Shown here: one piece after another, positions 1 through 5,054 of the stretch
How the letters are laid out: each line of letters starts with the position of its first letter
Position numbering within the stretch: the stretch's first letter is position 1
Source of the DNA: Chloroflexota bacterium
GTDB lineage: Bacteria; Chloroflexota; Anaerolineae; UBA7937; JACPPX01
Assembly (NCBI GenBank): GCA_016190785.1
Contig: JACPPX010000098.1
Location: 1 to 6,950, forward strand
Direction of reading: 5' to 3'
Length of the DNA: 6,950 nucleotides
Notes under the pieces: model-generated
What the model saw: only the letters and a program-made list of their open reading frames with translations
Databases searched by the model: none
What the model was told of the DNA's origin: nothing
Translations under genes and position numbers: made by a program

Positions 1-208
1 TAGCCACTTTGGCGAAGGAGGCTCGGCAGGCGGAGGCCTGTGCCCGCCCGAACGCTTTGTCGTTCTGACCCCGACAGAGGGGGGGGAAGAAGTTAGACAC
101 CAATTGTAATCGCTATTCCACCTCTACCCTGGCGAACCTACTACCCTTCCTCGGCCCCTTCCCTACTATGATCCGCGCCAGAGGTCATCCCCGATGCGGC
201 TCCCCCAC
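1..208. other. Left-end non-coding stretch, no gene recognised
   Basis: I see no plausible coding region on either strand here. It is rich in C and T runs on the plus strand and has a run of eight G at about 79-86. Several small inverted repeats occur: CAGGC/GCCTG (27-31 with 36-40), GAACG/CGTTC (50-54 with 61-65), and CTTTGTCG/CGACAGAG (55-62 with 72-79, one G-T pair). The last two compete for the same bases. None is followed by a T-run on either strand, so none looks like a standard terminator. The first 24 bases loosely resemble the hairpin region next to the tRNA at 3938-3963. Confidence 0.5.
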
Positions 209-238
209 TTGACAAGACCCTCCCCTTTTGCGTATAAT
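209..238 (+). promoter_or_regulatory. Near-consensus sigma-70-type promoter, plus strand
   Basis: TTGACA at 209-214 and TATAAT at 233-238 match the housekeeping sigma consensus at all twelve positions and are separated by 18 nt, one more than the optimum. Transcription would start near 245. It is the only strong plus-strand signal in the window and points away from every recognised gene. The transcript would cross 170 bp of unassigned DNA and then run antisense to rseP. A dyad lies over the predicted start site, which suggests repression. Confidence 0.75.
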
Positions 239-240
239 AT

Positions 241-254
241 AGAACAAGTGTTCT
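241..254 (+). promoter_or_regulatory. LexA/SOS-box-like operator dyad
   Basis: AGAACAAGTGTTCT is a perfect 6-2-6 palindrome lying 2 nt after the TATAAT box and covering the predicted start of transcription. Its core, GAAC-AAGT-GTTC, fits the Gram-positive LexA box (CGAACRNRYGTTYC in Bacillus subtilis) at all twelve central positions; only the two outermost bases differ. Occupancy would block the promoter at 209-238. Whether LexA of this lineage recognises this motif is not known from the sequence, and another dimeric repressor could be the true ligand. Confidence 0.5.
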
Positions 255-370
255 GTATAACCCGGCCTATGCTCGACACCCTTCTTCCTAGATCATTCGC
301 ACTCTTGTGGATTTATACAATCTCCGGATTTCAATGCGTATTTTTCCATGCTCAACAAATATTTTTCATT

Positions 371-403
371 GGGGAATTTCGCGCACCCTGCGGAATTTTC
401 CCC
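371..403. other. Strong stem-loop in the convergent gap, possible terminator
   Basis: GGGGAATTTCGC (371-382) pairs with GCGGAATTTTCCCC (390-403) through twelve base pairs, with one T-G pair on the plus strand, a two-base TT bulge and a seven-base loop. It starts 21 bp beyond the rseP stop codon and lies downstream of the plus-strand promoter at 209-238, so it could end transcription from either side. Neither strand has a U-tract after the stem: AACCTCC follows on plus, AATGAAAAATATTT on minus. It is therefore not a canonical intrinsic terminator. It could also be a structured element of the plus-strand transcript or a protein-binding site. Confidence 0.4.
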
Positions 404-423
404 AACCTCCCCTACACTGTCAA

Positions 424-1470
424 TCAGCCGCTGGTGACCCGCAGGATGTCAAAATAAGAAACGATTATCACCAGGCCGAGAAGGATGGCGATCCCGATAA
501 AGTGAATTAAACCCTCCCGCTGCGGATCCATTCTTTTTCCCCCGCGCAGAATCTCCACCAGCACAAAAGCCAATCGACCTCCGTCGAGGCCAGGGAAGGG
601 CAATAGATTGAGGAGAGCCAAGTTCACGCTGAGAAAGGCAGTGAATTGGATGAGGAAGGGTAGTCCCATCTGCGCCACCTCCCCCGTGATCTGAGCGATG
701 CCGATCGGCCCGGCCAGCTCCGGGGCAATCAAGCCTTGCACCATCAAAATTATGCCGCGGATAATCACCCATAATGCCCGCAGAGTTCTCTCCACTCCCA
801 GTGGAATCGCTTCCCAAATAGGGTGGCTCTCCAACTTAGTGCTGATGACCACCGTCTCCACCGCAATCCCCATCGGCCCCTCTCCGGGCGGAGGGTTGGG
901 GCGAGGGGTCAAAGCAAGATCGAGAGTCTCCTCGCCCCGCCGCACGGTTAAGACAACTTCTTGCCCTAGTTTATCCTCGGTCAAATCCACCAAATCTTGG
1001 CTATCTTCTATCTCTTGGCCATTGAGGGCCAAGATGGTATCCCCAGGTTGGAGACCTGCGGACTCGGCGGGGGAGCCGGGAGCCACCTCCGTAATCACCA
1101 CCTCGGTGGTGGCCGGGACCGGCTCGCCAATAAAGGCGGAGAGCCCGAAAAGAAATATTGCCAGGAGAAGATTCATCCCCGCCCCGGCCACGAGGATGGA
1201 AGCCCGGGCGGCAGGGCTCTGGCTGGCAAAGCCCCCGGGGAGGTAAGGGTCATTTTCCCCCGGCATACGCACAAACCCGCCGAGGGGGATGGCATTTATG
1301 GTGAAGATAGTCTCTCTGTGGCGGCCGAGGACCAGAAGCCGGGGAGGAAAGCCAAAGCCAAATTCCTCGACCGGCACCCCGGCCCGCTTGGCCAGGAGAA
1401 AATGGCCCAACTCGTGGACAAAAACCAAGAGACTGAGCACGGCTATGAAAGCAATGATGGTTAGTATCAT
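424..1470 (-). CDS. rseP: RseP-family site-2 protease (M50 intramembrane zinc metalloprotease)
   Basis: This membrane protease cuts substrate proteins within their transmembrane helices; in studied bacteria it releases sigma factors or clears signal peptides. The product is 348 residues. The zinc motif HELGH is at 19-23 in the first membrane segment. A second segment contains the GAGMN motif (about 96-100). One PDZ domain spans about 119-205, with GSPAESAGLQPGD typical of its ligand loop. The C-terminal NLLPFPGLDGGR (288-299) supplies the third zinc ligand, the Asp of LDGG. A last helix follows at about 322-340. I chose the ATG at 1470 because AAGGAGAGGG lies directly before it and the hydrophobic N-terminus then starts as in the family; a start at 1521 would add 17 charged residues. 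The ATG overlaps the ksgA stop as ATGA, implying translational coupling. The usual partners dxr and ispG are not adjacent. Family assignment is firm; the substrate is unknown. Confidence 0.95.
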   Translation of the reverse strand: MILTIIAFIAVLSLLVFVHELGHFLLAKRAGVPVEEFGFGFPPRLLVLGRHRETIFTINAIPLGGFVRMPGENDPYLPGGFASQSPAARASILVAGAGMNLLLAIFLFGLSAFIGEPVPATTEVVITEVAPGSPAESAGLQPGDTILALNGQEIEDSQDLVDLTEDKLGQEVVLTVRRGEETLDLALTPRPNPPPGEGPMGIAVETVVISTKLESHPIWEAIPLGVERTLRALWVIIRGIILMVQGLIAPELAGPIGIAQITGEVAQMGLPFLIQFTAFLSVNLALLNLLPFPGLDGGRLAFVLVEILRGGKRMDPQREGLIHFIGIAILLGLVIIVSYFDILRVTSG

Positions 1471-2321
1471 CCCTCTCCTTTGCTCTTTATTCTTTGCCAC
1501 TCTCCATAAAGCTTCACCCAATCGCCAACTCTCAAATCCTGAGCCCGCACTTTTTCCGCAAGCCCGGATGCAGCCAAAAGTCCGGCGGCCTCTTCGCCGG
1601 CTATTCTCAGCTCATGGCCCAGGGAATTGCGCAGATATTTGCGGCGCTGGGCAAATCCGGCTCGCACTAGGCGAAAGAATTCATCTCGATCCCCGACCTT
1701 GGGCCAGGCATTCTTGTCCACTTCGATGCGCACCACTGCCGAGGTCACTTTGGGCGGAGGATAGAAAGCCCCGCGGGGAACCCGGGTTACGATCCGGGGC
1801 TGGCTATAGAATTGGACGCTCACCGCCAGAATGCTCATTTCTCCGGGCGGGGCGACAATCCTTTCTGCCACCTCGCGTTGCATAGTAAGCACCATAAGTC
1901 GAGGCTTGTTTTTCACTTCCAAAAAATGGCGCAGAAGGTGGGAAGTCAAATAATAGGGCAAATTGCCCACTAATTTGTATGCCCCCGGGACCAATTTCGT
2001 CAATCCTAACTTCAATATGTCCCCTTCTACGATTTGAACATTTCCCCACCCCGCGAGATTCTGACGCAGGATGGGAATCAACTTTGCATCCAATTCCACA
2101 GCGATCACCTTCCCCGCCGCCGAAGCCAAACCCTGGGTCAGGGTCCCCACCCCGGCCCCTACTTCCAGAACCGTGTCCGAGGGGGATAGCTCGCCGGTAG
2201 CGAGGATAGTGTCCAGCAGTCCGGGATTGACCAAGAAATTCTGGCCCAGCCCTTTCTTGGGGCGGAGGCCATGTTCCTTCAAAATGCGGACGGGAGAGAG
2301 AAACTCCCTGGCTGACGGCAA
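1467..2321 (-). CDS. rsmA: 16S rRNA dimethyladenosine transferase KsgA/RsmA
   Basis: This enzyme uses S-adenosylmethionine to dimethylate two adjacent adenosines in the 3' terminal hairpin of 16S rRNA (A1518 and A1519 in E. coli numbering) late in 30S assembly; its loss gives kasugamycin resistance. The 284-residue product has the family signature in order: GLGQNFL (24-30), SAM motif I VLEVGAGVGTLT (51-62), the acidic SAM ligand in AVELD (74-78), catalytic NLPYY (120-124), the FYPPPKV segment (187-192), and the C-terminal FAQRRKYLRNSL (223-234). Length is typical. The start is TTG at 2321, giving the usual short N-terminal helix before GQNFL; there is only a weak GAGAG ahead of it and no better ATG or GTG. 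It lies 33 nt after the 3D-domain gene and overlaps rseP by 4 nt. In Firmicutes yabE, rnmV and ksgA are neighbours; here rnmV is absent between them. Confidence 0.96.
   Translation of the reverse strand: MPSAREFLSPVRILKEHGLRPKKGLGQNFLVNPGLLDTILATGELSPSDTVLEVGAGVGTLTQGLASAAGKVIAVELDAKLIPILRQNLAGWGNVQIVEGDILKLGLTKLVPGAYKLVGNLPYYLTSHLLRHFLEVKNKPRLMVLTMQREVAERIVAPPGEMSILAVSVQFYSQPRIVTRVPRGAFYPPPKVTSAVVRIEVDKNAWPKVGDRDEFFRLVRAGFAQRRKYLRNSLGHELRIAGEEAAGLLAASGLAEKVRAQDLRVGDWVKLYGEWQRIKSKGEG
1471..1480 (-). promoter_or_regulatory. Ribosome binding site of rseP inside the ksgA end
   Basis: On the minus strand AAGGAGAGGG immediately precedes the rseP ATG, leaving 4 nt between GGAG and the start. It lies in the last codons of ksgA (Lys-Gly-Glu-Gly). 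This Shine-Dalgarno, together with the ATGA overlap, fixes the rseP start at 1470 and supports termination-reinitiation between the two genes. Confidence 0.75.
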
Positions 2322-2330
2322 ATTTCTCTC
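2296..2330 (-). other. Stem-loop enclosing the ksgA start codon
   Basis: In the mRNA sense, GAGAGAAA (2330-2323) is perfectly complementary to TTTCTCTC (2303-2296). The 19-nt loop contains the TTG start of ksgA, and the 5' arm is the only Shine-Dalgarno-like sequence. If it folds, it would limit initiation. An isolated TATAAT lies upstream on the same strand at 2352-2347 but has no recognisable -35. The pairing is directly visible; the regulatory role is inferred and could be chance in purine-rich sequence. Confidence 0.3.
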
Positions 2331-2354
2331 GGGGAGGGAGGATAGAATTATAGA

Positions 2355-3851
2355 TTACCTTCTCTCTTGGGGATAAGTGGGCAGGACCAATGGGATCTCG
2401 TCAAGTGGCGGAACCGGCTCCAAGAGATACACCTCCACCCACTTATACCAGAGGACTAGATTACTTTCATCGTAGGCCAGGTCGATGCGCTTGCCCAATA
2501 TCGCCCCCCCAGTATCCGCTGCCGTCCCCAATCCGTAGCCGGGGACATACATCTTGGTCCCCAGGAGGATGACGCGGGGATCGACGGCAATCACCCCCTT
2601 GGTGGCCACCCATCCCAAGCGGGTGATGCCATAGGCCGGGTGATCACGGGATTTGCCAGAGGTAGCAGCAGTATAAGAAGTTGCCAGCATGCGAATCTTC
2701 CGCCAATAGCGGATTACCCCTTCGGAGGTTTCCAGTTCGCGAAGCACAATCTTTGTGCCATAAGCCGTGACCTGAGTAGTGGGTGTGGTTTCTACCCATT
2801 GTCGCTCGGTAATCCTCTGTTTGAGTTCTCCGTTCTCATAAACCTCGCGCACGATGCGGCGGGTGAGCCCCGGTTGGCCAGCGACCACAATCTGCCACTG
2901 GTCCAGCTCCCTCTCCGGGTCGGGCTGCCACCGCGTATCGTAAGGTATGGGCTCCTCCTCCAACACAAATTTTTCCTGGACCCGCACCACCTGCACTTGG
3001 AGATCCTCCGATACGTAAGTGTCCGGGGCAGGGATGGTATAGTCTTTGCCGGTTAAGAATACGAATTCTCCGGCTAGGGCCTCGCCAATGGTCTGGCCCT
3101 GGGTCAGGGTGAGGATGCGCCGGCCATCAGCCCAGATGGTTAGTGGGGTAGCCCGCTGGATATAAACCCGCATTCCGTTGGAGAGGGGAGTCTGCAGCGC
3201 GGGCTGCACCAAATCGCCCTGGAAAACAGGAATGCCTGATTCCCAGAGGGCCTGGCCCACCGTGGGAGATAGAGTCTCCAGCTGCTGGGGTACTCCGCCG
3301 TCAAATACCTGGAGGGCTAGCGAGCGAAGTATCTCGAATTTCACCGGCGAGACGGTTAGCCCAGAACCAAAATTGATGGCTGGGAGTGGGCTTTCTTCCC
3401 CAACCTCCTGGCCATCGATAAAGACCAGGTCCCCGAGTTGCAGGGCAATGCCTGCTTCTTGCAGGATCTCTCCTACTGTATCTGCGTGGGTGGAAAGGGC
3501 AATTGTTCTGTGGTCAACATTAAGGACCACCGGCCGGGCCCGATCTACTACAATCTCTTGCCCTTCCAGATACGCCTCCAGCCGAGGGAGAACAGTGTCT
3601 TCCGGGCCAAGGGCCAAGCCTATCTCTGCAAGAAGCCCGGCGACACTGGTCTGGTGGGTTTTTAGGGTAAGCCTTTGGCCATCGATAACGATCTGCACCC
3701 AGCGCTGGGTAGCAAAATAGCCCCAAACCATAGCTATGACCAGAATCGCACCCATGGGCCAGGTCAGCCAACCCCGCTGCGACAAGGTCATTGGGCGAGG
3801 GGCTGGTCCTTCATCAACCCAGGGCTGGGTTATGGCTTTTTCCGCCGCCAA
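2355..3851 (-). CDS. Membrane-anchored DUF348/G5/3D-domain protein (YabE-like cell-wall protein)
   Basis: The product is 498 residues in the longest form. A short cytoplasmic tail is followed by one membrane segment (about 32-47), so the rest should lie outside the cell. Next come ubiquitin-like DUF348 repeats at roughly 49-106, 108-170, 175-230 and 235-290, seen as recurring V-x-V-DG-R-x-x-x-LxT patterns with a TVGEIL-like helix. A G5 domain spans about 293-368, and a 3D domain about 388-475. The 3D domain keeps its three aspartates in VDPR (424), ADTGG (446) and IDLAYD (457). In YabE and resuscitation-factor-like proteins the G5 domain binds the wall and the 3D domain is a double-psi barrel related to lytic transglycosylases, so peptidoglycan remodelling is likely, though not shown. 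The start is uncertain: TTG at 3851 has GGAG 11 nt upstream; ATG at 3791 (residue 21) would also keep the membrane helix. Proximity to ksgA matches the yabE-ksgA neighbourhood of Firmicutes. Confidence 0.9.
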   Translation of the reverse strand: MAAEKAITQPWVDEGPAPRPMTLSQRGWLTWPMGAILVIAMVWGYFATQRWVQIVIDGQRLTLKTHQTSVAGLLAEIGLALGPEDTVLPRLEAYLEGQEIVVDRARPVVLNVDHRTIALSTHADTVGEILQEAGIALQLGDLVFIDGQEVGEESPLPAINFGSGLTVSPVKFEILRSLALQVFDGGVPQQLETLSPTVGQALWESGIPVFQGDLVQPALQTPLSNGMRVYIQRATPLTIWADGRRILTLTQGQTIGEALAGEFVFLTGKDYTIPAPDTYVSEDLQVQVVRVQEKFVLEEEPIPYDTRWQPDPERELDQWQIVVAGQPGLTRRIVREVYENGELKQRITERQWVETTPTTQVTAYGTKIVLRELETSEGVIRYWRKIRMLATSYTAATSGKSRDHPAYGITRLGWVATKGVIAVDPRVILLGTKMYVPGYGLGTAADTGGAILGKRIDLAYDESNLVLWYKWVEVYLLEPVPPLDEIPLVLPTYPQERR

Positions 3852-3939
3852 GTCTTTAGTGGCTCCATAATTTTTGGAGAGTTTCTTTTCTGTTCTGTTG
3901 GATGCTCACTCGATATTTAATCGGCCTTTGTCTGCTGTA

Positions 3940-3959
3940 GCTCGCTTCGGCGAGCGAAG
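3940..3959. repeat. Interlocking palindromes at the tRNA-Ser 3' flank
   Basis: GCTCGC-TTCG-GCGAGC (3940-3955) is a perfect 6-bp hairpin with a four-base loop. CTTCG-GCGAG-CGAAG (3945-3959) is a second perfect hairpin that uses overlapping bases, so only one can form at a time. They begin 2 nt beyond the tRNA discriminator base. On the minus strand no T-run follows (TACAGCAGAC), so a standard intrinsic terminator is unlikely. It could act in tRNA 3' processing, as a leader structure of the 3D gene, or be a dispersed REP-like repeat. Confidence 0.5.
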
Positions 3960-3960
3960 G

Positions 3961-4051
3961 CGGAGAGGGTGGGATTTGAACCCACGGTCCCGATAATTCG
4001 GGACACGCGCTCTCCAGGCGCGCCGATTCAACCAGGCTCTCGCACCTCTCC
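3961..4051 (-). tRNA. tRNA-Ser(GGA)
   Basis: The 91-nt sequence folds as a class II tRNA. The acceptor stem is GGAGAGG/CCTCTCC with discriminator G, as expected for serine. The D stem is short (CGA/TCG) with a 13-nt loop. The anticodon stem is CGCGC/GCGCG with loop CTGGAGA, giving anticodon GGA (4013-4015), which reads UCC and UCU. The long variable arm has a 7-bp stem (GTCCCGA/TCGGGAC) and loop ATTA, the hallmark of tRNA-Ser. The T arm is GTGGG-TTCAAAT-CCCAC. The 3' end runs GCCT, so CCA is not encoded and must be added by the CCA enzyme. It lies 23 nt after a lipoprotein gene and 109 nt before the 3D-domain gene. Confidence 0.97.
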
Positions 4052-4062
4052 ACACCTATGGG

Positions 4063-4091
4063 ATTATGCCTCTTTCAACCCGCCGAGGCAA
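4063..4091 (-). promoter_or_regulatory. Candidate promoter of tRNA-Ser
   Basis: On the minus strand TTGCCT (4091-4086, four of six consensus bases) and CATAAT (4068-4063, five of six) are spaced by exactly 17 nt. The tRNA begins 11 nt after the -10 box, giving a very short 5' leader. Most of the promoter lies in the last codons and stop region of the upstream lipoprotein gene. No other promoter-like element is visible in the 23-nt gap. Confidence 0.5.
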
Positions 4092-4983
4092 ATGCCCAGC
4101 GGGCGGGGAAATTATCATCAGCCTCATTATCAGTCAGGCGTTGGATATTCGAGCCATCGGCCTCCATCATGTATAGCTCGTTCTGTCCCTCCCGATCGGA
4201 GGCGAAAACAATTCTTCCGTCGGGGGCCCAGGCTGGGTAAGAGTCGGCGGCGGGATTGTTGGTGAGGTTCACCACTCCCGAGCCATCGGCATTCATGATA
4301 TACACTTCTTGATTCCCGTCGCGATCGGTCTCAAAAACTATTTGTTGGCCATCGGGGGACCAGCCGGGACACTCATCCACCGCCGGATTATCAGTCAGTT
4401 GCACCAAGCCGGTGCCATCAACATTGATCATATAGATTTCGAAATCCCCGTCGCGGTCCGATTGGAACAATATGTGTTCCCCATCCGGAGACCACTCCGG
4501 TCGCCAGTCAGTGCGGGGATCGTTAGTCAGCTGGAGGACCCCGCTGCCGTCGGCATTCAATACATATAGCTCATAATTCCCCGTGCGTAGGGAGAGGAAA
4601 GCTATCTTCTGACCGTCGGGCGACCAACTGGGATAGGCATCGAATTCCACATTATCAGTTAACTGGACCAGCCCAGAGCCATCGGCGTTGACCACATATA
4701 TCTCCGCATCCCGGTCCGGGCCGCGGTTGGAAACGAAGGCTAACCTTTGGCCATCCGGAGCCCAGGCGGGAATAAAATCATCGCGGGGATCTTCGGTTAG
4801 TCGTCGGATATTCGAGCCATCGCTATCCATGATATAGATTTCCCGGTTTCCGTCACGGTTAGACATAAAGGCGATACGGAAGGATATTGGAGCAGGTGAG
4901 GGAGTAACTGCTGGGGAGGGCGAGCAAGCGTTCACCAGTAGGGCCCCGATTATGGCTGCCAATTTCCACGCCGATTTTGGCAT
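4075..4983 (-). CDS. Lipoprotein with six-bladed PD40/TolB-like beta-propeller (paralogue A)
   Basis: The product is 302 residues from the ATG at 4983, chosen because it begins a compact signal peptide (MPKSAWKLAAIIGALLVNAC) and has AGGAGAGGGG upstream; an in-frame start at 5073 would put about 30 polar residues first and overlap the preceding gene. The lipobox VNAC places the acylated cysteine at 20, so the protein should be membrane-anchored and extracytoplasmic. A short Pro/Ser/Thr linker follows. Six PD40 repeats start near residues 35, 80, 126, 170, 214 and 257, each built as (I/V)xF-S-x-RxGxxE(I/V)Y-x-x-N-x-DGSG-xxxLT-x-x-xxD-xxP-x-WSPDG. Such propellers bind proteins or polysaccharides; I see no catalytic domain, so the ligand is unknown. 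Blade 4 carries VDECP, also found in blade 4 of the neighbouring paralogue. There are 71 nt between the two genes and no convincing separate promoter. Confidence 0.88.
   Translation of the reverse strand: MPKSAWKLAAIIGALLVNACSPSPAVTPSPAPISFRIAFMSNRDGNREIYIMDSDGSNIRRLTEDPRDDFIPAWAPDGQRLAFVSNRGPDRDAEIYVVNADGSGLVQLTDNVEFDAYPSWSPDGQKIAFLSLRTGNYELYVLNADGSGVLQLTNDPRTDWRPEWSPDGEHILFQSDRDGDFEIYMINVDGTGLVQLTDNPAVDECPGWSPDGQQIVFETDRDGNQEVYIMNADGSGVVNLTNNPAADSYPAWAPDGRIVFASDREGQNELYMMEADGSNIQRLTDNEADDNFPARWAFASAG
4078..4881 (-). repeat. Six tandem propeller-blade coding repeats, gene A
   Basis: The coding sequence consists of six diverged in-frame units of about 129-138 bp, each ending in a WSPDG or WAPDG codon block and containing a DGSG/DGTG block. 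The last unit is truncated after ARWAFASAG. The period varies slightly (43-46 codons), unlike the strict 44 of gene B. Confidence 0.8.
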
Positions 4984-4993
4984 AATATCTTTT

Positions 4994-5003
4994 CCCCTCT
5001 CCT
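4994..5003 (-). promoter_or_regulatory. Ribosome binding site of lipoprotein A
   Basis: On the minus strand AGGAGAGGGG ends 10 nt before the ATG at 4983. It is the best Shine-Dalgarno in this region and argues for starting translation at the lipoprotein signal peptide rather than at 5073. Confidence 0.55.
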
Positions 5004-5054
5004 GTTGGGTTCGATAGATATTATCATAGATGTGGCTAGAGTCCATGGAAACCC

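Noticed and set aside
55..79. Hairpin CTTTGTCG/CGACAGAG as a terminator
   Set aside because: It is followed by a G-run on plus and by no T-run on minus, and it competes with another small hairpin; no gene ends beside it in this window.
256..261. Second -10-like TATAAC just after the LexA-like dyad
   Set aside because: The nearest -35-like word (TTGCGT at 228-233) is 22 nt away, too far; the TTGACA/TATAAT pair explains the region better.
698..1464. Long plus-strand open frames across rseP
   Set aside because: They are opposite-strand shadows of a gene with clear family motifs; their products are low-complexity Arg/Pro/Gly-rich and match nothing.
1471..1521. Longer rseP start giving 17 extra N-terminal residues
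   Set aside because: The extra residues are charged, would precede the HELGH membrane helix, and overlap ksgA codons; the ATG at 1470 has an ideal Shine-Dalgarno.
2347..2352. TATAAT on the minus strand just before ksgA as a promoter
   Set aside because: No -35-like hexamer lies 16-18 nt upstream, and the gap to the preceding gene is only 33 nt, so co-transcription is simpler.
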